Part shown: positions 11,526-19,065 of the stretch, piece after piece
Numbering within the stretch: the stretch's first letter is position 1
Layout: each line of letters opens with the position of its first letter
Origin: Cognatishimia sp. F0-27
Lineage (GTDB): Bacteria; Pseudomonadota; Alphaproteobacteria; Rhodobacterales; Rhodobacteraceae
Length of the DNA: 64,000 nt
Reading direction: 5' to 3'
Assembly: GCF_020667845.1 (NCBI RefSeq)
Contig: NZ_JAFMPQ010000017.1
Location: forward strand, 35,733-99,732
Position numbers and translations under genes: made by a program
Notes under the pieces: generated by a model
Seen by the model: only the letters and a program-made list of their open reading frames with translations
Databases searched by the model: none
Told to the model about the DNA's origin: nothing

Positions 11526-11886
11526 GCCGGGCGCAACGGCCAATGCGGTTCTGATCGTCGAAGACGAGGTGCTTGTGGCGCAGGATCTGGCCTTCATGGT
11601 CGAGGATCTCGGGTGCAGCGTTCTGGGACCGCTGCACACGCTGACCGATGCGCTTGCAACGGTTGCGCACACCCGGCCGGATTTCGCCATCCTCGATGTC
11701 AATCTAGGTGACGGCCAGATCTTTCCGCTCGCGGATGTGTTGCTGGCGCAGGACGTGCCCTTTGTCTTCTGTTCTGCGCATTTCGAGGTGTTCGAAGTGG
11801 ATGCACGCTACCCCGATGCCGGTCTGGTGCAGAAACCGTTCAATGAACGGATGATTCGCCAGGCGATAGAGAGCTGCCTCGGATAG
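11509..11886 (+). CDS. Single-domain response regulator (CheY-like receiver)
   Basis: A 125-residue stand-alone receiver domain. The acidic pocket is VEDE (residues 17-20), the phospho-acceptor is Asp63 in AILDVNLGDG, the switch residue is Ser89 in FCSAH, and the conserved lysine is Lys109 in KPF. There is no output domain. The only suitable start is GTG 11509, which puts 17 bases of overlap with the upstream kinase gene and implies translational coupling. In alphaproteobacteria, HWE kinases are often paired with such receivers, which act as phosphate sinks or relays. It probably takes phosphate from the CheB-CheR-PAS-HWE kinase. Confidence 0.9.
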   Translation: MTSTTKPGATANAVLIVEDEVLVAQDLAFMVEDLGCSVLGPLHTLTDALATVAHTRPDFAILDVNLGDGQIFPLADVLLAQDVPFVFCSAHFEVFEVDARYPDAGLVQKPFNERMIRQAIESCLG

Positions 11887-12052
11887 GGTAACACGCGCCT
11901 TCGCGAGCGGTCGACCGGACCGGCGCAAGCCGCCTAGGTGCGCCTCTTTGCGGACCATGTCGGCGTTCTCTCCGCTCCCGTCGCCCTCATCGCCGCATCA
12001 TCGCCTTGCACATGCAGATTCAGGTTGCCCGAGCGTGTCGGAGCAGGCATTG

Positions 12053-12076
12053 TTTCATCATGCGAACAAATGTGCG
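12053..12076 (+). promoter_or_regulatory. Tripartite IclR-type operator, site H (AcoX-like/gcvPAB promoter)
   Basis: TTTCA-N5-CGAAC-N4-GTGCG matches 12 of 15 positions of the recurrent GTTCG-N5-CGAAC-N4-GTTCG element. It ends eight bases before the ATG of the AcoX-like gene, where no Shine-Dalgarno site is seen. It would therefore cover the core promoter or the transcription start. Confidence 0.45.
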
Positions 12077-12084
12077 AAAATTTC

Positions 12085-13191
12085 ATGGTTGAGTCGCGCG
12101 GCCCTGTTCTTGGCTTTCTCGTGAACCCCGTCGCCGGGCTGGGCGGCCCCTTGGGCGAGAAGGGCAGCGATGACCCGACGCTGCATCGCCGACCCGATGC
12201 GCAGGCGCTGGCCGGTCGCGCGGCGCGGCGCGCACAGCGCGCGCTCGACGCCATGGGTTCGGGTGCCTTGCGCCACGTGGTCACCGGACCGGGTGCGCTG
12301 GGCGGCATGCTCCTGCCCGATGCCGAACAGCTCGCCATTCCCTGCACCGGGACAGCCGCAGATACCAAAAGCCTCGTCGCCGCCATGCAGGATCGGGTGG
12401 ACCTCATTCTTTTTGCGGGCGGGGACGGCACCGCGCGGGACGTGGCCGCCGCCAATGGTGCGGGCGTGCCGATCCTCGGCATCCCGGCCGGGGTCAAGAT
12501 GCATTCCGGTGTCTTTGCCCGCTCGCCCGAACGCGCGGGGCGCGCGGCGGAGGCGTTTCTCGCCAATCCGCGCCACCCGATCGAGATGATCGAGATCCTC
12601 GACATCGACGAAAGCGCCCGACGCCGGGGGCGTCTCTCCGCGCAGCTTTTTGCCGTGGCCCGCACACCGGCGTCCACCGAGGGCGCGCGGCAGAACCCGA
12701 AGGCGGGCGGCGGTGACGTGATTGCGGATCTTGACGCTGCGCTGGGGGATTATCATCGCCGGATGACACCCGACCGCGCCTATATCCTTGGACCAGGCAC
12801 CACACTGGCGGCGCTCAAGGACCGGTTGGGGGGCGGCACGCTGCTCGGTGTGGATCTGGCGCGCAATGGTCGGATCGTCGCGCGCGACCTGTCCGAAACC
12901 GCTCTGCTCGATGCGCTTGAGCAGGAGTCAGCGGCCCGAATCGTGCTCTCCGTCGTAGGCGGTCAGGGCTTCGTGCTCGGGCGCGGCAACCAGCAGATCT
13001 CGCACCGGGTGATCGAGCGCGTCGGACCCCAGAATATCGACGTGATCTGCGCGTCGCCCAAGCTTGCAGCGCTCAAACCGCTGGAACTGACCATCGACAC
13101 CGGCGATCCCGGTCTCGATGCGCGATTGGCGGGCTGGTGGCCGATCACCACCGGCCCTGGCCGAAAACAGGTGGTGCGCGTGGTGCATTGA
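12085..13191 (+). CDS. ATP-NAD kinase / AcoX family protein
   Basis: A 368-residue member of the AcoX/ATP-NAD-kinase-like family. It begins with LGFLVNPVAGLGG and has the phosphate-binding LILFAGGDGTARDVAAAN, followed by PILGIPAGVKMHSGVFA, and ends in a long beta domain (VLSVVGGQGFVLGRGNQQIS). GGDGT is the NAD-kinase/diacylglycerol-kinase nucleotide motif, but the acceptor for this family is not settled. AcoX itself sits in acetoin dehydrogenase operons, beside a lipoyl-dependent complex. Here it precedes glycine decarboxylase genes, which also act on a lipoyl carrier. The ATG at 12085 has no ribosome site and lies close behind an operator-like element, so a leaderless transcript is possible. 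Confidence 0.82.
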   Translation: MVESRGPVLGFLVNPVAGLGGPLGEKGSDDPTLHRRPDAQALAGRAARRAQRALDAMGSGALRHVVTGPGALGGMLLPDAEQLAIPCTGTAADTKSLVAAMQDRVDLILFAGGDGTARDVAAANGAGVPILGIPAGVKMHSGVFARSPERAGRAAEAFLANPRHPIEMIEILDIDESARRRGRLSAQLFAVARTPASTEGARQNPKAGGGDVIADLDAALGDYHRRMTPDRAYILGPGTTLAALKDRLGGGTLLGVDLARNGRIVARDLSETALLDALEQESAARIVLSVVGGQGFVLGRGNQQISHRVIERVGPQNIDVICASPKLAALKPLELTIDTGDPGLDARLAGWWPITTGPGRKQVVRVVH

Positions 13192-13238
13192 ACCAACGCC
13201 GGACCCCGACAAAAAACGCATAGACAGGAGGTTTTCCC

Positions 13239-14624
13239 ATGACCAAAGCCCATCCCTGGATGGCCAATTCCGTCCCGGAGGTGAAGCAGGAGATGCTGGC
13301 GGCGCTCGGATTGAATTCCGTCGACAGCCTGTTTTCCCAGATCCCCGAGGATCACCTCTACGGCAAGCCCTTCAACCTGCCGCCACAACTCGCGTCCGAA
13401 GTGGCCTTGTCGCGCCATCTCGACGACGTGCTGTCCAAGAACGCGACGTGCAAGGACTACCTGTGTTTCCTCGGTGCCGGCGCATGGCCGCATTACGTGC
13501 CCGCGATCTGTGACGAGGTCGCAAACCGTTACGAATGGCAAACCTCGGTCTTCGGCTCGCCCACCTCGGACCATGGCCGCAACCAGGCGTGGTTCGAATT
13601 CTGTTCCCAGATCGGCGCGCTGGTCGAAATGGATTTTGTCGGCCTGCCGGTCTATTCCTGGGGCTGCGCGATTGGCCATTCCGTCCGCATGGCCTCCCGC
13701 ATGACCGGCCGCCGCCGGGTTCTGATCCCCGAAGTGATGGACCCCGAACGCCTGATGGTGCTGCAGAACTACTGCGAGCCGCGCGAAATGGCGCGCCATA
13801 TCACGATTGATACGGTCCGTGTCGGCCCCGATGGCCAGATCGACCGCGACGATCTTCAGGCCAAGCTCGGCGACGATGTCTGCGCACTTTATATCGAGAC
13901 GCCCTCCTATCATGGCGTGATCGACGCCGATCCCGGTGCGCTCTGCGCCATGGCCCGCGCTTCCGGGGCTGAGGCCATCGTCGGCGTCGACCCGCTCTCG
14001 CTCGGTCTGCTCGAAGCGCCCGGCGCGTATGGCGCAACCATCGCCGTCGGTCCGACTCAGCCGATGGGCGTGCACATGAACGCCGGTGGCGGTGTCGGCG
14101 GCTTCATCGCAAGCCCCGACGAGGCCCGCTACACCTCTGAATACAACACGCTCAACATCTCCATCGGCGAGACGCAGAAAGAGGGCGAATACGGCTTTGG
14201 CCTCACGCTCTTTCACCAGTCGTCCTATGGCATGCGCGACGAGGGAAAGGACTGGACCGGCAATTCCGTCTATCTCTGGGCGCTGGCCAACACCACCTAC
14301 ATGGCGGCCATGGGCCCCGAAGGCTTTGCCGAAATCGGTCGTCTGATCATGGCCCGCTCCCGCGCCGCCGCAGAGGCGATCAACGCGCTGCCCGGCGCAT
14401 CGGTCGATCTCTCCCGCCCGTTTTTCAAGGAATTTGTGGTGCAGTTCGACAAGCCCGTGGCCCCGATCAATGACACGATCCGCACGCTCGGCATCTTCGG
14501 CGGCAAGGACATCACCGGCGAGCCGGGTGTGGAGGGCCACGCAGCGCTCTACTGCGTCACCGAAATCCACACGCCCGAGGACATCGCGCAACTGACATCC
14601 GCACTCAAGGAGGCGCTGGCATGA
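13239..14624 (+). CDS. gcvPA: Glycine dehydrogenase (decarboxylating) subunit 1, GcvPA
   Basis: A 461-residue fold-type I protein matching the N-terminal half of glycine decarboxylase (P-protein). Family segments include YLCFLGAGAWPHYVPAI, ALYIETPSYHGVID, IVGVDPLSLGLLEAPG and ALANTTYMAAMGPEGFAEIG. With GcvPB it forms the PLP enzyme that releases CO2 from glycine and passes the aminomethyl group to lipoylated H-protein. AGGAGG lies seven bases before the start. The stop overlaps gcvPB by four bases. No gcvT, gcvH or lpd is in the window, so partner proteins must be encoded elsewhere. Confidence 0.93.
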   Translation: MTKAHPWMANSVPEVKQEMLAALGLNSVDSLFSQIPEDHLYGKPFNLPPQLASEVALSRHLDDVLSKNATCKDYLCFLGAGAWPHYVPAICDEVANRYEWQTSVFGSPTSDHGRNQAWFEFCSQIGALVEMDFVGLPVYSWGCAIGHSVRMASRMTGRRRVLIPEVMDPERLMVLQNYCEPREMARHITIDTVRVGPDGQIDRDDLQAKLGDDVCALYIETPSYHGVIDADPGALCAMARASGAEAIVGVDPLSLGLLEAPGAYGATIAVGPTQPMGVHMNAGGGVGGFIASPDEARYTSEYNTLNISIGETQKEGEYGFGLTLFHQSSYGMRDEGKDWTGNSVYLWALANTTYMAAMGPEGFAEIGRLIMARSRAAAEAINALPGASVDLSRPFFKEFVVQFDKPVAPINDTIRTLGIFGGKDITGEPGVEGHAALYCVTEIHTPEDIAQLTSALKEALA

Positions 14625-16174
14625 CCGCTCCGATCCCCAACCGTCTCGCCCGCAACCCCGAAAACTTCCATGCCCCGCGCTGGTCCGAACCGGTCGTGAC
14701 CGAGATGGGCTGCCCCGGTCGCCGTGGGGTGGTCTTCGAGGACGCACCCATGCCCGACCTGCCCGGCAAAGCCGCGCGCAAGGCAAAGCCGGAGCTGCCT
14801 GAATTGACCGAGCATGACGCGTTGCGCCACTACCTGCACCTGTCCCAGATGACGCTGGGCATGATGGGCGTGTCGCTCTTTGGCACCTGCACGATGAAAT
14901 ACAACCCGCGCATCGGCGAGCGCGCCGCGATGGAGCATCTCGCCCATATTCACCCGCTGCAACACCCCGACACGCTGCAAGGCGTGATGGAGGTCTACGC
15001 CAATTTCTCCGACTTCCTCTGCGAAGTGTCCGGCATGGACCAGTTCGTGTTTCAGGCCGGTGGCGGGGCCGATGCGGCCTATACCCATGCCTGCGTGACC
15101 CGCGCCTATCACGCCTCGCGCGGCGAGCTGGAACAGCGCGACCAGATCATCACCACGATCCAGACGCATCCCTGCTCCCCCGCCACGGCCAACACCGCCG
15201 GGTTCGAGGTCATCACGCTTTCGCTTGAGGAAAACGGCTACCCGTCAATCGAACAGCTCAAATCGGTGCTCGGTCCGCGCACCGCGGCGCTCATGGTCAA
15301 CAACCCTGACGACATGGGCATCTATAACCCGGACATCAAGGAATGGGTCCGGTTGGTGCATGAGGCGGGCGGCCTGTGCTTCTACGATCATGCCAATTTC
15401 AACGGCGTGATGACGCGCCTGCGCGCGCGCGAGTTGGGGTTCGATGCCTGCATGTACATGCTGCACAAGACGTTCGGCGCGCCCAAGGGCGGTGGCGGAC
15501 CCGCTGTGGGTGCCTATGGCTGTGCCGAGCATCTGGTGCCGTTCCTGCCCTCGCCTCTGGTGGTGCGGGATGGCGATGCGTTCAAGCTCGACGACGACCG
15601 CCCGCAAAGCATCGGCCGCATCCGCGAATTCTGGGGCAACGCGCCGCAAGTGCTCAAGGCCTATGCCTGGGCACGGGCTATGGGGGCCGACGGCCTTCGC
15701 GAGGCGGCGGATATCTCCGTTTTGGCCAACAACTACATGGACAAGCGCCTGGGCGAGGTCAAAGGCGTGAGCCGCTCCAATCCCGACATCACCGCCCCGC
15801 GCATGGAGATGACCCGCCATTCCGTGGAACAGGTGACCAAGGATACAGGCTGCACCATCGTCGACATCTCTAACCGCATGACCGATTTCGGCATCGACGC
15901 TTTGTGGCTGTCCCATGAGCCGTGGCTGGTCGCTGAACCGTTCACGCCGGAGGCGGGCGAGCTGTGGTCCCGCGAGGATATCGATTACTGGATCGACGTG
16001 CTCGAACACGTGGTGCACGAAGCCTACGAGACCCCGGAAGTCGTGAAGACCGCGCCGCACAACGCCCCCATCGCCCAGATCAAGGGCGACGACATGGCCG
16101 ACCCCGAGCGTTGGGCGACCACGTGGCGCGCCTATGTGCGCAAGAACGCGGCCAAGGTCAAAGCGGCGGAGTAG
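14621..16174 (+). CDS. gcvPB: Glycine dehydrogenase (decarboxylating) subunit 2, GcvPB
   Basis: A 517-residue PLP-binding half of glycine decarboxylase. The Schiff-base lysine is Lys283 in MLHKTFGAPKGGGGP. Other family blocks are SLFGTCTMKYNPRIGE, FQAGGGADAAYTHA and CFYDHANFNGVM. It starts inside the gcvPA stop (ATGA), which gives equal subunit synthesis. It is the last gene of the operon and is followed by a strong hairpin. It would convert glycine to CO2 and aminomethyl-H-protein. This fits a role in consuming glycine made by an oxidative pathway, though the canonical housekeeping role is equally possible. Confidence 0.94.
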   Translation: MTAPIPNRLARNPENFHAPRWSEPVVTEMGCPGRRGVVFEDAPMPDLPGKAARKAKPELPELTEHDALRHYLHLSQMTLGMMGVSLFGTCTMKYNPRIGERAAMEHLAHIHPLQHPDTLQGVMEVYANFSDFLCEVSGMDQFVFQAGGGADAAYTHACVTRAYHASRGELEQRDQIITTIQTHPCSPATANTAGFEVITLSLEENGYPSIEQLKSVLGPRTAALMVNNPDDMGIYNPDIKEWVRLVHEAGGLCFYDHANFNGVMTRLRARELGFDACMYMLHKTFGAPKGGGGPAVGAYGCAEHLVPFLPSPLVVRDGDAFKLDDDRPQSIGRIREFWGNAPQVLKAYAWARAMGADGLREAADISVLANNYMDKRLGEVKGVSRSNPDITAPRMEMTRHSVEQVTKDTGCTIVDISNRMTDFGIDALWLSHEPWLVAEPFTPEAGELWSREDIDYWIDVLEHVVHEAYETPEVVKTAPHNAPIAQIKGDDMADPERWATTWRAYVRKNAAKVKAAE

Positions 16175-16627
16175 GGCGCACCTTCAGATGAAGAATCCCG
16201 CCGCGTCAGCCAAGGCGCGGCGGGCAATCCCCGCCTGAGGCTGTCCTCGCGCAAAATATCGACGGGCCGCAAAACCGCTTTGCACAAGTCTTCGTGCCAC
16301 GGGAACCGTTGCGACGTGCCGAACCGCGCCCACGGGGCGGCGCGTTCCTCGCCACCCTTCGGTCCGGCGCTCACTTGGCCACGTCTTCAAGAAAGGTCCG
16401 GAACAAGGCCAAAGGCCGCCGGACCATCGACGGGCCGCTCGGACGGCCTGTCGATCCGGGCACGTTGCGCGCATCATTCAAACGGATTTCGGACTTGGCC
16501 AGCATAAAGTGCCAGGGAACGCCCGTCGTATCGACAGTCCCTGGCCCATTCTCCGGCCCGTCGATGCCCCGGCGGCCTGTGTCCTTCGCTCCGGGACGGG
16601 TTCTCGCTCAGAGAGATCACCCGCCGG
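16175..16627. other. Gene-free interval with several inverted repeats
   Basis: About 450 bases between convergent gcvPB and an SDR gene with no convincing coding frame. It holds the gcvPB hairpin, a 12-bp direct repeat (TCGACGGGCCGC) near 16258 and 16430, and an eight-bp inverted repeat (GCCAGGGA / TCCCTGGC, 16511-16545) whose spacer can fold further (GTCG/CGAC). The structure could be an untranslated RNA, operon 3' ends or a decayed element. Confidence 0.45.
16197..16224 (+). terminator. Hairpin terminator downstream of gcvPB
   Basis: CCCGCCGCG and CGCGGCGGG form a perfect nine-bp stem with a ten-base loop, 22 bases after the gcvPB stop. No T-run follows, so it may be a weak or Rho-assisted terminator or an mRNA 3'-end stabiliser. 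Confidence 0.55.
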
Positions 16628-17329
16628 TCAAACAGAGCTTTCCAACCGCGTATTCGCCACGATCTCCGGCACGCTCGCCTGATTGGGCAGCTTCAGCAGC
16701 ATGGACACGATCTCCGCCACATCATCCGGCTGCAACCGCTCCGCTTTCGGCGTCACGCCGGGAATGCCGTCGATCATATCGGTGTCAATCGCACCCGGGC
16801 ACAACGCCGTGCCGCGCAACCCTTCGTCCCACCCGGCAAAGCGCACCGCATGGGTCATCGCCAGAAGCGCCTGTTTCGTCATGACATAGCCCAGCGAGGT
16901 AGAGGCATCACGGTAACGCTTTGCATCGGTCGAGGCGATGTTGATCACGCGCCCGCGTCCCGACGCTTTCAACGCGGGCAGCGCCGCGCGGATCAGCCGG
17001 AACGGCCCTTTGACATTCACGTTGAAAAGATCGTCAAGATCATCCTCGGTGCCGCGGGTGAAATCCACCATCTTGAGGATGCCCGCATTGTTGACCAGCG
17101 CGTCGGGCGCGCCCATATCGGCGGTCGTCGCGGCGACCCACTCAGCGGCGGTCTCCGGCGCATCGGCGTCAAACCGGTAGGCACCGACCGCATCGCCAAA
17201 CGCCTCGCGCACCGCTTCGGGCTTGCGCACGCCAACCGACACGCGGTGCCCGTCCGCGAGGCAGCGCCGCACGATCGCCGCGCCAAGCCCGCGCGCGCCA
17301 CCCGACACCATGACAAGCCGCGGCTGCAT
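16628..17329 (-). CDS. Short-chain dehydrogenase/reductase
   Basis: A 233-residue classical SDR. The cofactor loop is SGGARGLGAA at the N terminus, NNAG follows, and the catalytic set is Ser in NIASTDA and Tyr/Lys in GYVMTK (YxxxK). The C-terminal half ends with DVAEIVSMLLKL. It is the last gene of the minus-strand operon that starts with the CUT1 ABC receptor, and its ATG shares one base with the stop of the upstream SDR (TGATG). It would interconvert an alcohol and ketone with NAD(P)H; the context suggests a catabolic step on the imported compound or its aldolase product. The substrate is unknown. Confidence 0.85.
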   Translation of the reverse strand: MQPRLVMVSGGARGLGAAIVRRCLADGHRVSVGVRKPEAVREAFGDAVGAYRFDADAPETAAEWVAATTADMGAPDALVNNAGILKMVDFTRGTEDDLDDLFNVNVKGPFRLIRAALPALKASGRGRVINIASTDAKRYRDASTSLGYVMTKQALLAMTHAVRFAGWDEGLRGTALCPGAIDTDMIDGIPGVTPKAERLQPDDVAEIVSMLLKLPNQASVPEIVANTRLESSV

Positions 17330-18111
17330 CAGAACAGACCCTGATAAACGCCACCATCGTTGACGATATTCTGCCCGACGATGAAGCCCGCCTGATCGGA
17401 GCAGAGGAACGCCACAAGGTCCCCGCATTCGCTGGGATCTGCAAACCGCCCCGCAGGCACGGACTGGATCCGGTTCTCTACAATCGCCTCGTAGGTCGTG
17501 TTGCCGCGCCGCGCGTGGTTGTGCAGGTTCGTGTGCAGCGCATCGGTGTCGAAAAACCCGGGGCATACCGTGTTGATCGTGACGTTGTCGCGCACGGTCT
17601 CTTTGACCATCGAGGCAATCGCCCCCGACAGCGCCAGCCGCGCCGAATGGCTGTGCGCGAAATGCGGCGCCGGGAACTTGATGAAGCTCACGGAGATATT
17701 GACGATCCGCCCGAACTTGCGCGCGCGCATGCCCGGCAACACGCCGGTGATCATCTGCAGGGAGGAGAAGAAATGCACATCGAGCCAGTATTGCCACTCC
17801 GCCTTGTCCCATTCCGGGAACTCGCCGGGGATCTGCCGGATGCCGGGATTGGCCACGAGAATGTCCACGTCTCCCGCCTTGGCGATGATTTCGTCGCGCC
17901 CTTCGTCACTGTTGAAATCCGTGGCCACGGTGGTCACGGTCACGCCGGTCTCCGCGCGGATCTCCTCCGCCGTGGCCTCAAGATCCGCCGCCGTGCGCGC
18001 GTTGAGCACAAGATCCACACCCTCGCGCGCCAGCGAGAAGGCACAGGCCCGGCCCAGCCCCTTGGACGCAGCACTCACAATGGCCTTGCGGCCCTTCAAT
18101 CCCAGATCCAT
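17329..18111 (-). CDS. Atypical short-chain dehydrogenase lacking YxxxK
   Basis: A 260-residue FabG-like SDR. The dinucleotide loop is intact (SAASKGLGRA) and the fold signature continues through NVTINTVCPGFFDTD and FIVGQNIVNDGG. The usual catalytic YxxxK is absent: the equivalent segment reads HFAHSHSARLALSG. NNAG is replaced by VANPG. This pattern occurs in a known FabG-like subfamily whose members carry ARxxL in place of YxxxK. It is either catalytically unusual or needs a partner. It lies between a DapA-family enzyme and a canonical SDR in one operon, with junctions of 25 bases and one shared base. Its function cannot be assigned. Confidence 0.82.
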   Translation of the reverse strand: MDLGLKGRKAIVSAASKGLGRACAFSLAREGVDLVLNARTAADLEATAEEIRAETGVTVTTVATDFNSDEGRDEIIAKAGDVDILVANPGIRQIPGEFPEWDKAEWQYWLDVHFFSSLQMITGVLPGMRARKFGRIVNISVSFIKFPAPHFAHSHSARLALSGAIASMVKETVRDNVTINTVCPGFFDTDALHTNLHNHARRGNTTYEAIVENRIQSVPAGRFADPSECGDLVAFLCSDQAGFIVGQNIVNDGGVYQGLF

Positions 18112-18136
18112 GGGAAATCCTTTCTGTTATTCTGTG

Positions 18137-19054
18137 TCAGGCGGCAGAGGTCTTCCGACCCAGTATCCTGTCGAGCCCGTCGATCAACTCGGTCAGCGCC
18201 GGGCCCTTCAAAGGCTGTAACGGCGCGCGCGGCTTCCCACCACCGGGCAGTCCGAGATGGTCCATCGCCGCCTTTGTCGCAGGGTAAAGCGTGCGCCCGC
18301 CGGAGGTAAACAGATGGGTGAGCGCCTGTGCGCGGGCCTGATAGGCCCAGGCCTCCTCCATCCGTCCTTCCTGATGCAGGGTCCAAAGGTCAAGACACCC
18401 GTCCCACACATTCGGGAAACAGTCGATCAACCCGTCACAGCCCGCAAGCATCGCGGGCACACCGATGGTCGAGGATGGCCCGCAAAACACGCGGATCCGG
18501 TCGCGCACCCGGTCGATGGTCTGGTTGAAATTCATCCAGTCGCCGGAGCTTTCCTTGATCGCCACCACCGGATCGAGATCCGCCAGCACATCGACGATAT
18601 CGGGGGTCAGAGCGTTCCCCGCATTGCCGGGGATGTTGTAGAGCACGATGGGAAGCGGCGACGCGGCCGCCACCGCCTCGAAATGCGCGATGATCTCGCC
18701 CTTGGTCAGATGCGCGAAAAAGGGCGGCATGACCAACCCCGCATCCGCGCCTGCCTCCTTGGCATCGTGCAAGGCTTCCAAGACGCCCGAAGGCGTGATC
18801 GCCGCACAGCCGAGGATACAGGTCAGGTCCGGCCCGAGCGCGCCGCGTGTGGTCACGCCGATCGCGCGCCGCTCCTCGCGGCTCAATGTCCAGAATTCGC
18901 CGGTGCAGCCAGCGGCGACAACGCCGGTGGCGCCGGCGGCCACAAGGCGTTTGATGTTGCGTGAAAGCCCATCATGGTCCACGGCGCCCGCCTTGGTAAA
19001 CGGGGTGGTGATGGCGGGCATTGCGCCGGTCCAGGTGATGCTGTGTCTGTCCAA
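18137..19054 (-). CDS. DapA-family aldolase/dehydratase
   Basis: A 305-residue member of the dihydrodipicolinate synthase / N-acetylneuraminate lyase superfamily, a TIM barrel using a Schiff-base lysine. Lys167 is in VVAIKESSGDW and Tyr139 in IVLYNIPGNAG; the pyruvate carboxylate loop is CTGEFWTL (cysteine in place of the first Thr of GTTGE). It starts at TTG 19054, six bases after a full AGGAGG; no ATG fits. It follows the class III aminotransferase by 11 bases. Family reactions include retro-aldol release of pyruvate and dehydration or deamination of sugar acids and hydroxyproline intermediates. Its place in a transport operon suggests carbon catabolism, not lysine synthesis. Confidence 0.88.
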   Translation of the reverse strand: MDRHSITWTGAMPAITTPFTKAGAVDHDGLSRNIKRLVAAGATGVVAAGCTGEFWTLSREERRAIGVTTRGALGPDLTCILGCAAITPSGVLEALHDAKEAGADAGLVMPPFFAHLTKGEIIAHFEAVAAASPLPIVLYNIPGNAGNALTPDIVDVLADLDPVVAIKESSGDWMNFNQTIDRVRDRIRVFCGPSSTIGVPAMLAGCDGLIDCFPNVWDGCLDLWTLHQEGRMEEAWAYQARAQALTHLFTSGGRTLYPATKAAMDHLGLPGGGKPRAPLQPLKGPALTELIDGLDRILGRKTSAA

Positions 19055-19065
19055 AACGCGCCTCC

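Noticed and set aside
11887..12084. Glycine riboswitch upstream of the AcoX-like/gcvPAB operon
   Set aside because: I looked for the conserved glycine-aptamer core and its paired elements and did not find them; an operator-like site occupies the promoter-proximal region instead.
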